Origin: an uncultured Clostridia bacterium
GTDB lineage: Bacteria > Bacillota > Clostridia > Christensenellales > Aristaeellaceae
DNA length: 43,078 bases
Direction of reading: 5' to 3'
Assembly (NCBI GenBank): GCA_934621505.1
Contig: CAKTUU010000018.1
Location: forward strand, 1 to 43,078
Shown here: piece after piece, positions 1-7,480 of the stretch
Position numbering within the stretch: the stretch's first letter is position 1
Layout of the letters: every line of letters begins with the position of its first letter
Made by a program: the position numbers and the translations under genes
Notes under the pieces: model-generated
The model's input: the letters and a program-made list of their open reading frames with translations, nothing else
Told to the model about the DNA's origin: nothing
Databases searched by the model: none

Positions 1-32
1 GCGCTTACTTTTTTCCACCTTTCTATCGTATA

Positions 33-66
33 AGAAGCCGCATTGCTATCTCGCATTGTGGCTTCT
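33..66 (+). terminator. Terminator-like hairpin at left edge
   Basis: A 10-bp stem with one mismatch (33-42 with 57-66) and a 14-nt loop is followed by a short T-rich stretch. It would end a plus-strand gene lying left of the window. The T-run is weak, so this is tentative. Confidence 0.35.
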
Positions 67-78
67 TTGACAGACTGA

Positions 79-101
79 GGGGACGGCGTTTTGCCGTCCC
101 C
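79..101. terminator. GC-rich hairpin beyond the end of the solute-binding gene
   Basis: A perfect 9-bp stem, GGGGACGGC (79-87) with GCCGTCCCC (93-101), has a 5-nt loop. It lies 24 nt beyond the stop of the minus-strand gene ending at 126. On the plus side it is followed by TTCTTCGTT; on the minus side there is no T-run. It is probably a shared transcript end or 3'-stabilising hairpin. Confidence 0.5.
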
Positions 102-125
102 TTCTTCGTTATGAGAAAAAGTTTT

Positions 126-1346
126 TTACCGGTTTGGGTCCTCCTTGGGCTGGCTGATCTTTTGGGCCAGCTTTTCAGCGGATAATTCTCCCTGGAAAAA
201 TTTCATCAGCGCGTTTTCATACAGGAAAAATGCTTTTCTGGGGGCAAAAGAAAACGTTCCGGCATATTCATCACGATCCTTGAGCCAGCCGGCAGTGATG
301 CGCTCCACAAAGTCCTTTCCGTAAGCCCCCGGCGCTATGCCGTCGCGATACAATTCGGCGGAATATACAGAATCGGGCGAGGGAACATACCGCTCCAAAT
401 AACCAATGATTGCATCCGTCTGCGGACTGTCCGCCCGCACCAGGTTCACGCTGACATGGGTGCGCATAAGAGCAGGCTGCGCGTCAGAAATCCGAAAAGG
501 AACGGTATGGGACAAGCCGTAATCCCGGCCGCCGTTATACAGCCCCTCAAGGCCGGAGCCACCGTGCTGGTTCCAGAAAAGCGACAGCATCCCCTGCCGC
601 TGTTTTTGGCTTGATTCGGCCTGATACAGCAGCTTTCCCGCCTTTCGGGTACGCTCCAGCAGGGCGACAAACTCCGGCGTGTCAAAGGTAAGCGGCTGGC
701 CCGCTTCATACGCCTGCATCTCCCAGGTGTTTACCAGCATATCCGTCAGCCACCAGGTGTAGGCATAGGAAGCGTTGCCGCCAAAAGAGCCGGTATCCGT
801 AAAGCACACCCGGGATTCCGGCCGCGCCTGAACCCGTGCCGCCCAGTCCTCCGCAAAGTCCAGCATCTGCGTGTAGCTTTGCGGTACGTCTGCCGTAGTC
901 AGCCCGGCCGCGTCAAAGGCTTCCTGCCGCCAGTACACAGGATCGCTCATCATAAGCAGCGGCATTGCCACCAGACGGCCTTCCTTATCCAGTACCAGCT
1001 CCTGCAATTCCGGGCGCATACGGCTGACGGCCTCCATCAGCCTTTCGCTTCCGGAAAGATCGGCCAGTACGCCGGCATTCTTAAGCGACTGAAAATCGCA
1101 ATTCTCCAAGCTGGCATGATACAGATCCGGAGCGTTATCCAGCTTTAGCAGCGCAAGGCCCGTTTTCCAATGATAGTCAGGCGTCTGTACATCAATGCCT
1201 TTTTCTCTCCAGTATTCGTCAAAAAATCCTCCGGCAATGCGCACGGTCGTTCCTGACTCCGCGAATGCTGATGCAAAAAGCAGCAGGCAGCCCGCCATTG
1301 TCAGAAGCGTGCTTCTTTTCAGACATAATGCAATCGATTTTTTCAT
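126..1346 (-). CDS. Secreted extracellular solute-binding protein-like, in ECF sigma operon
   Basis: The 406-residue product has a Sec signal peptide (KK at 2-3, hydrophobic core about 12-28, AxA-type site near residue 29). Its mature region has the general character of family-1 sugar/oligosaccharide binding proteins (for example a DAAGL-type segment and aromatic residues spread along the chain). No permease or ATPase genes accompany it, so transport is not shown. It starts 17 nt after the stop of the putative anti-sigma gene, with a GGGAGGG ribosome site 7 nt before the ATG, so it is the third gene of the sigma operon. No convincing lipobox is present: Cys20 has Met-Ala-Gly before it and lies inside the hydrophobic core. 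A sensory or signal-capturing role for the sigma system is inference. The family assignment rests on general resemblance only. Confidence 0.6.
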   Translation of the reverse strand: MKKSIALCLKRSTLLTMAGCLLLFASAFAESGTTVRIAGGFFDEYWREKGIDVQTPDYHWKTGLALLKLDNAPDLYHASLENCDFQSLKNAGVLADLSGSERLMEAVSRMRPELQELVLDKEGRLVAMPLLMMSDPVYWRQEAFDAAGLTTADVPQSYTQMLDFAEDWAARVQARPESRVCFTDTGSFGGNASYAYTWWLTDMLVNTWEMQAYEAGQPLTFDTPEFVALLERTRKAGKLLYQAESSQKQRQGMLSLFWNQHGGSGLEGLYNGGRDYGLSHTVPFRISDAQPALMRTHVSVNLVRADSPQTDAIIGYLERYVPSPDSVYSAELYRDGIAPGAYGKDFVERITAGWLKDRDEYAGTFSFAPRKAFFLYENALMKFFQGELSAEKLAQKISQPKEDPNR

Positions 1347-1363
1347 TTGCAGTCCCTCCCTCG

Positions 1364-2413
1364 CTATTCTACAAATAGGCTGTTTACGCCGTCGGTCAAC
1401 ATAAGCCGCGCGGGCAGTTCATTCAGGCTGTACATCCATTCAAGGGTGACCGTTGGCCTGTTGTCCGTATTCCATTCGCTGGAAAGATTCATGCCCATGG
1501 GAAGCGTTTTTCCATCTTCGTCATAACACTGAATCGCATCAAGGTTTCCAGCGTTCTGCCGCGAATGGTCTGTCACTTCCAACGTCACATAAGCGCCGGT
1601 GGCGTACAGCTTTGCATAAACCCTTTGAACGGTATAGGGACCCAACGCGGCACTTTCCTGTGGATGATACTCCTTTTCCGCCAGCAGCGGAGTCAAGGGC
1701 AGTTCTACCCTTTCAGAGCGTTCCCATTCTTCCAGCGGTTTACCTGTTTGCGGGTCAAACCGGCAAACCCACATATATAGGATACAGGGAAGCGTTTTTT
1801 CCGCTTGATTGCGTTTCAGCAGCGACATGTGAAAAGAAACAACGGCTCCGCTTTCGTCCCACATGGCGTCCTCCATGGAGACACCGCCGTCGTATTCGCC
1901 GTCCGGTTCCAGCAGAACCCGCGCAGCATAAAGAGAAAGATTCATCTGGCGAGCTGCTGTCCGCCAGGTGAATCCCGGCTCCAGACCATACCGCTCAGCG
2001 CTTGCGTCGTCCATGGTTTCCTCGATTCCCGTATCGTAGGCAAGCAAAGCTGACGTTTCATCTGTCAGCCGCACCCTGGCGGAACTCATGGCGATGTGAC
2101 CATCGGTTATAAGCTGCTGACAGGTTACAGTTGCCGGGCCTACCTGCCAGACCCAATCAGCCTTCATTTCCTTTTCGGCGGCTTGGGGAATCTGAACGCC
2201 CCATCTTTCAGCAAAATATTGGTACCACCCCAAATGAACGGCGGCGTAGGCAGCGCTGCAAAGAGCCAGTAAAACGGCTGCGGCCAGCGCAACGGCCCGT
2301 GGCGAAATCCGCCTGATCCTGGGCGCGTCCTCCAGCCTGTCCAGCGCCGCCTCCACGCATTTCTCCAATTCTCTGGGAGGGATATAGGCTTTACGCCAAT
2401 CTTCCCGCTTCAT
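1364..2413 (-). CDS. Putative anti-sigma factor, single-pass membrane protein (DUF4179-like)
   Basis: The product has 349 residues, taking the ATG at 2413, whose ATGA overlaps the sigma-factor stop; the upstream in-frame extension only reads through the sigma gene. Residues 1-37 form a charged cytoplasmic segment, about 38-58 a single hydrophobic helix, and the rest a large extracytoplasmic domain. Topology and position directly after an ECF sigma gene are typical of clostridial DUF4179-type anti-sigma factors, in which the short N-terminus holds the sigma factor. There is no zinc-binding HxxxCxxC motif in the N-terminus, so it is not a ZAS-type anti-sigma. Function is inferred from gene order and topology. 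Confidence 0.65.
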   Translation of the reverse strand: MKREDWRKAYIPPRELEKCVEAALDRLEDAPRIRRISPRAVALAAAVLLALCSAAYAAVHLGWYQYFAERWGVQIPQAAEKEMKADWVWQVGPATVTCQQLITDGHIAMSSARVRLTDETSALLAYDTGIEETMDDASAERYGLEPGFTWRTAARQMNLSLYAARVLLEPDGEYDGGVSMEDAMWDESGAVVSFHMSLLKRNQAEKTLPCILYMWVCRFDPQTGKPLEEWERSERVELPLTPLLAEKEYHPQESAALGPYTVQRVYAKLYATGAYVTLEVTDHSRQNAGNLDAIQCYDEDGKTLPMGMNLSSEWNTDNRPTVTLEWMYSLNELPARLMLTDGVNSLFVE

Positions 2414-2880
2414 TCTATTTCCTCCTTCAGCAAATCGCGCAGCTTGATTCGGGCGTAGTGCAGCCGGGAGGCGACAGTGCCGAGCGTGCAGTTCAGCTGC
2501 CAGGCCATTTCTTTCATGCCGTAGCCCTCCATGTAATGCAGAACCACCACAATGCGCTGACTTTGCGGCAGACAGTCGATTACCGCGCTTAAGTCCGTTC
2601 CCAAAGTAGTTGGATTTGCCGGACTGTCCGGCGGCGTTTCTACCGGAAAAAATCGTTTCTGCCTGCGCTGAATATTGACGCATTCCCGGATTACAATCCG
2701 GTTTAACCAGGTGTCAAAGGCCTGCTCGTCCCGAAGGGTATTTTGCTTTTGCCAGGCTTTTAAAATGGCTTCCGATACAGCGTCCAGACAGTCATGCTCA
2801 TTTCGCAGATAGCTGCGGGCAATGCGGTATAACCGTTCTTGCGCCGCGACCACCCTGCGCCCAAATTCGTCCTTTGTCAT
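2410..2880 (-). CDS. ECF-subfamily RNA polymerase sigma factor
   Basis: The 156-residue protein has a sigma-70 region 2 at about residues 9-75 (including the RNEHDCLDAVSEAILKAW stretch) and a region 4 at about 105-153 that ends in a helix-turn-helix. Region 3 is absent, as usual in ECF sigmas. The stop overlaps the next gene by 4 nt (ATGA). The ribosome site AAGGAGG sits 5 nt before the ATG at 2880. An ECF-style promoter lies just upstream (see 2921-2948), which suggests autoregulation. The inducing signal is unknown; the membrane anti-sigma factor and secreted binding protein downstream suggest an extracellular cue. Confidence 0.9.
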   Translation of the reverse strand: MTKDEFGRRVVAAQERLYRIARSYLRNEHDCLDAVSEAILKAWQKQNTLRDEQAFDTWLNRIVIRECVNIQRRQKRFFPVETPPDSPANPTTLGTDLSAVIDCLPQSQRIVVVLHYMEGYGMKEMAWQLNCTLGTVASRLHYARIKLRDLLKEEIE

Positions 2881-2920
2881 GGGGACCTCCTTGTCCTTGG
2901 ATCAAGAGCTCTTTCACTGG

Positions 2921-2948
2921 TTAGACGGGTTGGCGGCCCAAAAGTTTG
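2921..2948 (-). promoter_or_regulatory. ECF-type promoter, likely autoregulatory
   Basis: Read on the minus strand, CAAACTTTT (2948-2940) is followed by CGTCTAA (2927-2921), with 16 nt between AAC and CGTC. This matches the AAC...CGTC pattern known for ECF sigma promoters in Firmicutes. The predicted start, near 2914, lies about 35 nt before the sigma ATG. Confidence 0.65.
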
Positions 2949-3037
2949 AAACCTGAAAAAAGAAATTTGACAATCTGTCGAAAAAACCCTTTGGGAAGTT
3001 GTCATAGGGGCCGCATATACGCCATGCCGAAATCTTC

Positions 3038-3066
3038 TTTACATTTTTGGCAAAAACATGTATGAT
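3038..3066 (+). promoter_or_regulatory. Sigma-A promoter of thrC
   Basis: TTTACA (3038-3043), a 17-nt spacer and TATGAT (3061-3066) form a near-consensus promoter. Transcription would start near 3073, downstream of the in-frame ATG at 3058, which rules that ATG out and favours the one at 3103. Confidence 0.8.
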
Positions 3067-3102
3067 TTGCTTGTAGCATATGAAGAATCGGGGGTGTCTT
3101 TC

Positions 3103-4599
3103 ATGTCCTTTTTTTCTACCCGGGGAGGCGCGTGCGCCACATCCTCTCAGGCAATTTTGTGGGGACTGGCCAGGGATGGCGGTCTGTTTGTACCCAGCAT
3201 GTTTCCAGCGCTGTCGGAAGACCGGATGGCGGCGCTTTGCGGCACCAGCTATCAAAACCAGGCCGCCCGAATCCTGAGGGATTTTTTGGAGGATTATTCC
3301 ATTGCCGAAATTGAGCAGGCTGTAAACAGCGCTTATGACGCCAGCCGGTGGGACGATCCGGATATTGCGCCGGTAAAGGCCCTGGCCAACAATGTGTATG
3401 TGCTGGAACTGTTTCACGGCCCTACTTTGGCGTTTAAGGATGTAGCGTTGCAGCTATTGCCCCATCTGTTGACTCTGGCTGCCCGGAAAAACGAGGAAAA
3501 GCGTCAGGTCAGCATTATTGTAGCCACAAGCGGCGATACCGGCAAGGCGGCCCTGGAAGGCTTCCGCGATGTTCCGGGGGTAAGCTGCTCCGTTTTTTAT
3601 CCCCATGGCGGCGTCAGCAAAGTGCAGGAATTGCAGATGGTTACCACCGAAGGCGCCAACACCCATGTCATCGGCGTAAACGGCAATTTTGACCAGGCTC
3701 AGACCGGTGTGAAAAAGCTGTTTAACGACCCTGCGTTCCACGAAAAAATGGACCGGATTGGCTGTATGCCTTCCTCTGCCAATTCCATCAATTTTGGCCG
3801 TCTGGTTCCACAAATTGTATATTACTACACGGCTTATACTTCTTTGGTCCACCGCGGCGCCATTCGCATGGGACAGGCCGTGAACTTTGTGGTGCCCACC
3901 GGCAATTTTGGCGATATTCTGGCAGGCTATTATGCCAAGCGCATGGGTCTGCCCATCAACCGGCTGATTTGCGCCAGCAACCGCAATAATGTGCTGACGG
4001 ATTTCTTTACCGACGGTATCTACCATACCCACCGCACCTTCTTCCAGACAATGTCGCCAAGCATGGATATTTTGATCAGCTCCAATCTGGAAAGACTGCT
4101 GTATGAATCCGCCGGCCGGGACGCCGCTTTGGTCCGGGGATGGATGCAGCAGTTAGGCGAGTGCGGCAGCTTCTCCATCGGGGCTCAGCGTTTAGCTGAA
4201 CTGCAAAAGATTTTCTGGGCGGACTACGCGGACGACAATATGACCGCGGACGAAATCAAACGGGTATATGAACGGGATCATTATGTGATGGATCCTCACA
4301 CGGCGGTAGCAGCCCATGCGCTGAAAAACTACCGTGCTTCCACCAACGATCCTGCCGCAACGGTCATTGTATCCACCGCCAGCCCCTACAAGTTTGCCCC
4401 CGACGTGGTGCGCAGTCTGCTGGGCGACAGCGCGGTTGCGGGATTGGACTACTTTGCCTGCTCGGAAAAGCTGGAAAAGCTGTCCGGCGTACCCATTCCC
4501 CAGCAGATTCGCCAGCTGCAAAGCCTGCCCGTTCGCCACAAAGCCCTTTGTGAAGTGGACGGTATGGAAACCGCGTTGCTTGCCGAGCTGCAAAAATAA
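3103..4599 (+). CDS. thrC: Threonine synthase
   Basis: The 498-residue pyridoxal-phosphate enzyme converts O-phospho-L-homoserine to L-threonine. The N-terminus, MSFFSTRGG, matches the usual start of the long (fungal/Gram-negative type) family. The LFHGPTLAFKD segment carries the Schiff-base lysine (Lys112), and ATSGDTGKAAL is the phosphate/cofactor loop. The start at 3103 is chosen because a promoter covers the upstream in-frame ATG and because of the family N-terminus; the ribosome site (GGGGGTG) is only moderate. No other threonine-pathway gene is in the window. No terminator is visible before the rubrerythrin gene, but that gene has its own leader. Confidence 0.95.
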   Translation: MSFFSTRGGACATSSQAILWGLARDGGLFVPSMFPALSEDRMAALCGTSYQNQAARILRDFLEDYSIAEIEQAVNSAYDASRWDDPDIAPVKALANNVYVLELFHGPTLAFKDVALQLLPHLLTLAARKNEEKRQVSIIVATSGDTGKAALEGFRDVPGVSCSVFYPHGGVSKVQELQMVTTEGANTHVIGVNGNFDQAQTGVKKLFNDPAFHEKMDRIGCMPSSANSINFGRLVPQIVYYYTAYTSLVHRGAIRMGQAVNFVVPTGNFGDILAGYYAKRMGLPINRLICASNRNNVLTDFFTDGIYHTHRTFFQTMSPSMDILISSNLERLLYESAGRDAALVRGWMQQLGECGSFSIGAQRLAELQKIFWADYADDNMTADEIKRVYERDHYVMDPHTAVAAHALKNYRASTNDPAATVIVSTASPYKFAPDVVRSLLGDSAVAGLDYFACSEKLEKLSGVPIPQQIRQLQSLPVRHKALCEVDGMETALLAELQK

Positions 4600-4641
4600 A
4601 AAAATTTCAAAATATGTGTTTCACCAGGTGCGCAGAAGGGG

Positions 4642-4674
4642 TATATTTAAATTGTGAGCGATAAAGACGCTCAC
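4642..4674 (+). promoter_or_regulatory. Possible promoter and operator of the rubrerythrin gene
   Basis: TATATT at 4642-4647 could be a -10 box; no good -35 is seen. A perfect inverted repeat, GTGAGCG (4654-4660) with CGCTCAC (4668-4674) and a 7-nt spacer, begins where transcription would start. It may be an operator or a 5' leader hairpin. Confidence 0.4.
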
Positions 4675-4716
4675 CCAAAGAATGATAAACCGATGATTTT
4701 TAAGGAGGAAATGAAA

Positions 4717-5259
4717 ATGAAGTGGGTTTGCAAGGTTTGCGGTTATGTGTACGAAGGTCCTGAGGCTCCCGAATTCTGCCCCGTCTGCAAGGCTCCCCGT
4801 GAAAAGTTCGCCAAAATGGAAGAAGGTCGCACCTGGGTGGCCGAGCATATTGTGGGCGTAGCCAAGGACGTTCCCGAAGAAATCAAGCAGGGTCTGCGCG
4901 AGAACTTTACCGGCGAATGCACCGAGGTTGGTATGTACCTGGCTATGGCCCGTGCGGCGCATCGTGAAGGTTATCCCGAAATCGGCCTGTACTGGGAAAA
5001 GGCTGCTATGGAAGAAGCCGAGCATGCCGCCAAGTTTGCCGAGCTGCTGGGCGAAGTGGTCAGCGAATCCACCAAGGAAAACCTGCGCGTGCGCGTAGAG
5101 GCCGAAAACGGCGCTACCATGGGCAAGACCGAGTTGGCCAAGAAAGCCAAGGAGCTGGGTCTGGACGCTATCCATGACACCGTGCATGAAATGGCCCGCG
5201 ATGAAGCCCGTCACGGCAGGGCCTTCGAGGGTCTTCTGAACCGTTACTTCGGCAAGTAA
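4717..5259 (+). CDS. Rubrerythrin with N-terminal rubredoxin domain (reverse rubrerythrin)
   Basis: The 180-residue protein is a non-haem di-iron peroxidase that protects anaerobes by reducing hydrogen peroxide and, in this subgroup, probably oxygen. The rubredoxin iron site is at the N-terminus: Cys5 and Cys8 (CKVCG) plus Cys21 and Cys24 (CPVC). The ferritin-like four-helix domain follows, with Glu/His ligands in GECTEVG, EEAEH and DEARH. Classical rubrerythrins have the reverse domain order. The ATG at 4717 is chosen because AAGGAGGA lies 8 nt upstream; the ATG at 4711 would be only 2 nt from it. A strong terminator follows. Confidence 0.92.
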   Translation: MKWVCKVCGYVYEGPEAPEFCPVCKAPREKFAKMEEGRTWVAEHIVGVAKDVPEEIKQGLRENFTGECTEVGMYLAMARAAHREGYPEIGLYWEKAAMEEAEHAAKFAELLGEVVSESTKENLRVRVEAENGATMGKTELAKKAKELGLDAIHDTVHEMARDEARHGRAFEGLLNRYFGK

Positions 5260-5279
5260 GAAAAAGCAACGTTTAAGGA

Positions 5280-5315
5280 AGGGAACCGCTCGAACTGGAG
5301 CGGTTCCCTTTTTAA
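5280..5315 (+). terminator. Rho-independent terminator of the rubrerythrin gene
   Basis: An 11-bp stem, GGGAACCGCTC with GAGCGGTTCCC, and a 6-nt loop are followed by TTTTT. It lies between convergent genes; an A-run is lacking on the left, so it serves mainly the plus strand. Confidence 0.85.
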
Positions 5316-5335
5316 CGCATTTCAGAATTTTTATT

Positions 5336-6715
5336 CTATTTTTTCTTTTTACCCATATTGCTGCGGTCTTCGCTGTTTTCGCCGGGACGTACAGACCAGT
5401 AGACAACGTTGGGCTGCAAGGTTACCCCGTAAGAAGCGGCCAGTTCGTCCACCGTTACAAACATATAGCCACGGTTAATCAGGTATTCGCCCCACAAGGG
5501 AACGGATTCGTAAAGGTACTTGCCGGTATCGTGGCACAGAACGATATCGCCCTCTGTCACCTTATCCCGAAAGACATAAAAAATCTTTTTGGGCGCTTTG
5601 CCGGTATAGTCCTTGGTGTCTACGCTCCACTGAATGATGGGCAGCGGCATTCCCGCCTCAATCCAGGGCGGATAGGTTCCGCCGGGAGCGCGAAACAGCT
5701 TGGCCGCTTCCCCTACCAACGGATAGGTCCATTCCGCGCTTTCATCCAGCTGCTTAAGGCGGCTGGCCTTCTTTTTGAAGGAATAGCCGCTGTAATGGTC
5801 AAAGGAATGGCTGCCAAAAATGTGATTTTGGTCGTACTGCTTTTGCAGCACATAGCCGTAGCGCTCCAGCTGCTTGCCTACCGTAAAATAGGTAACCCGC
5901 GCGCCGATTTTGCGAAACGCGTCCAGCGCCAGGCTGGATGTGTAATCCTTGGGGCCGTCATCGCAGGTAACCGCCACCATTTTCCAGCGGCTGTTATCCG
6001 TCGCGGCGATACCCGTTTCCGTCATCATGCCGGAAAACTGCGGGTAAAAGAAACGGACATGGGTCAGGGTTACCTTTCCGGGCACAATGTAGGCCGCCGC
6101 ATAATGCAGGGTCAATTCCATACCGCTCAGGGTAAAATCCGCCGTTTCCAGGCTTTCCCGGGAACACAGCTTTTCTATCACAGCCTGATTCCGTTCTTCT
6201 CCGGGAAAAATTTGCGCCATGTGTTCCCGCACGCCTTTTTGCAAAAGGTCCCACGCCTGACTGTCCTGTGCAAACAAATCCGTCAAAAGCAGGCGTTTTC
6301 CCGTGGATAAATCCCAGGTGCGGGTAGTATAGGCGGCCGACAGTTGCTGGTCGTAGTAATTGACGCGGGCAATGGTCAGCGTGCTTAAAAAGAGGTCGCC
6401 CGTTCGGTAATAAACCGTGGCGATATTTAAAGCGCTGCCCTTTTTGCCCTTCTTGCGTGGGTCCATTTGAAGGGTGGACGCCAGCGCGTCGTCATAGCCG
6501 TCCACGATTTGGCGCAGCTCGGCGTTAACCTGGGGATTGGTGGTGGTGACATATTCCTTATAGACATAAGCGCCGCCATCGTTGATTTTTCGCTCGTTTT
6601 CTTCCACTGTTATCTGAAAAATTTCAGGCAACGCGTCATACTTCTCGGCTTCTTCCGCATGGGCCAGGCTTGCGCACAGCAGCAGGACCAGCAGCAGGGC
6701 TATGAAACGTTTCAT
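5336..6715 (-). CDS. Secreted polysaccharide deacetylase, PdaC-like (DUF3298 plus NodB domain)
   Basis: The 459-residue product has a signal peptide cleaved after about residue 20 (AHA). Residues about 25-235 resemble the DUF4163/DUF3298 domain that precedes the catalytic domain in Bacillus PdaC. The NodB deacetylase domain shows CDDGP (251-255; catalytic and metal-binding Asp), HSFDH (303-307; metal-binding His), RAPGG (342-346) and CHDTG (394-398). Family members remove N-acetyl groups from peptidoglycan or other polysaccharides outside the membrane, often giving lysozyme resistance. The ATG at 6715 has AAAGGA upstream, and a promoter ends just before it, so the longer reading is wrong. It is monocistronic. 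Confidence 0.88.
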   Translation of the reverse strand: MKRFIALLLVLLLCASLAHAEEAEKYDALPEIFQITVEENERKINDGGAYVYKEYVTTTNPQVNAELRQIVDGYDDALASTLQMDPRKKGKKGSALNIATVYYRTGDLFLSTLTIARVNYYDQQLSAAYTTRTWDLSTGKRLLLTDLFAQDSQAWDLLQKGVREHMAQIFPGEERNQAVIEKLCSRESLETADFTLSGMELTLHYAAAYIVPGKVTLTHVRFFYPQFSGMMTETGIAATDNSRWKMVAVTCDDGPKDYTSSLALDAFRKIGARVTYFTVGKQLERYGYVLQKQYDQNHIFGSHSFDHYSGYSFKKKASRLKQLDESAEWTYPLVGEAAKLFRAPGGTYPPWIEAGMPLPIIQWSVDTKDYTGKAPKKIFYVFRDKVTEGDIVLCHDTGKYLYESVPLWGEYLINRGYMFVTVDELAASYGVTLQPNVVYWSVRPGENSEDRSNMGKKKK

Positions 6716-6746
6716 GCTATCATCCTTTCCGGAATATCTCATCCTG

Positions 6747-6775
6747 ATTTTACCATAGAATCCTCGTTGAGGCAA
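6747..6775 (-). promoter_or_regulatory. Promoter of the polysaccharide deacetylase gene
   Basis: On the minus strand TTGCCT (6775-6770), a 17-nt spacer and TAAAAT (6752-6747) are preceded by TGG, an extended -10 feature. Confidence 0.65.
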
Positions 6776-6806
6776 ATCTCTTTCCCGGCTATTTGGGCTT
6801 GGAGCG

Positions 6807-6841
6807 CAAAAAAATTCCCGCATGGCGTCCCATACGGGAAT
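6807..6841 (-). terminator. Terminator of the phosphoribosyltransferase gene
   Basis: On the minus strand a 12-bp stem with one mismatch (arms 6830-6841 and 6814-6825) and a 4-nt loop is followed by a run of seven T. Confidence 0.8.
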
Positions 6842-6850
6842 TTTGGCTCG

Positions 6851-7405
6851 TTATTCCTTTACGCTGCCATCCGGGTTAAACAGGGGCAGCTTTTCCAGAT
6901 AAATGATATCGTTGCGCTTTTGAGCGTCTCCCTCGGCCAGAATGGCCATTTTGCCAACCACCTGACCGCCGGCCTGCTTCACCAGCTTTTCAACGGCCTT
7001 CAGGGATTCGCCTGTGGAGATAACATCGTCCACAATCAGCACCCGCTTACCGCGCATAAAGTCGGCGTCGTCCTGATCGATGCACAGCACCTGACGGTTT
7101 TCGGTGGTAATGCTGGTGACCTCCGTGGAAAATACATTCTTCATGTACAGCTTGGCGGCTTTGCGAGCAATCAGGTATTTGTTTTCGCCATGCTGACGGG
7201 CCATTTCATACACCAGCGGAATGCCTTTGCTTTCAGCGGTAATCAGTACATCGTGTTCCGGGGCCAGCTTCAGCAGATCACGGGCGCAGGCGACCGTCAA
7301 TTCCACATCGCCAAAAATGACAAAAGCGCCAATGTACAATTCGTCATTGACCCGGCACATGGGCAGATTGCGCTCCAGACCCGCAACCTTCAGGGGATAA
7401 AACAT
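6851..7405 (-). CDS. Phosphoribosyltransferase, probable purine type
   Basis: The 184-residue protein has the type-I PRTase fold, with the PRPP loop VLIVDDVISTG at 122-132 (Asp126 and Asp127). The spacing and TAESKG segment near 57-61 resemble adenine/xanthine phosphoribosyltransferases. It would join a free purine base to PRPP to give a nucleotide and pyrophosphate. It lies directly after an NCS2 purine permease gene, which supports purine salvage; the exact base is not decidable here. The ATG at 7405 is preferred to an upstream GTG because AAGGAG lies about 10 nt before the ATG and only 1 nt before the GTG. It appears to have its own promoter in addition to read-through from the permease. 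Confidence 0.82.
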   Translation of the reverse strand: MFYPLKVAGLERNLPMCRVNDELYIGAFVIFGDVELTVACARDLLKLAPEHDVLITAESKGIPLVYEMARQHGENKYLIARKAAKLYMKNVFSTEVTSITTENRQVLCIDQDDADFMRGKRVLIVDDVISTGESLKAVEKLVKQAGGQVVGKMAILAEGDAQKRNDIIYLEKLPLFNPDGSVKE

Positions 7406-7432
7406 GGTAAACACGCTCCTTTATTCCATGGG

Positions 7433-7463
7433 AATAGCGGGATGCACGAAACATCCCGCTATT
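7433..7463. repeat. Perfect 12-bp inverted repeat in the permease-PRTase gap
   Basis: AATAGCGGGATG (7433-7444) pairs exactly with CATCCCGCTATT (7452-7463) across a 7-nt spacer. No T-run follows on either strand, so it is not a classical terminator. It overlaps the predicted start point of the PRTase promoter. Confidence 0.85.
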
Positions 7464-7464
7464 C

Positions 7465-7474
7465 ATTATACCAC
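7465..7474 (-). promoter_or_regulatory. Extended -10 promoter of the PRTase gene
   Basis: On the minus strand TG, one base and TATAAT (7470-7465) form an extended -10. No clear -35 box is seen; it would fall within the permease stop region. Confidence 0.5.
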
Positions 7475-7480
7475 AGTGTG

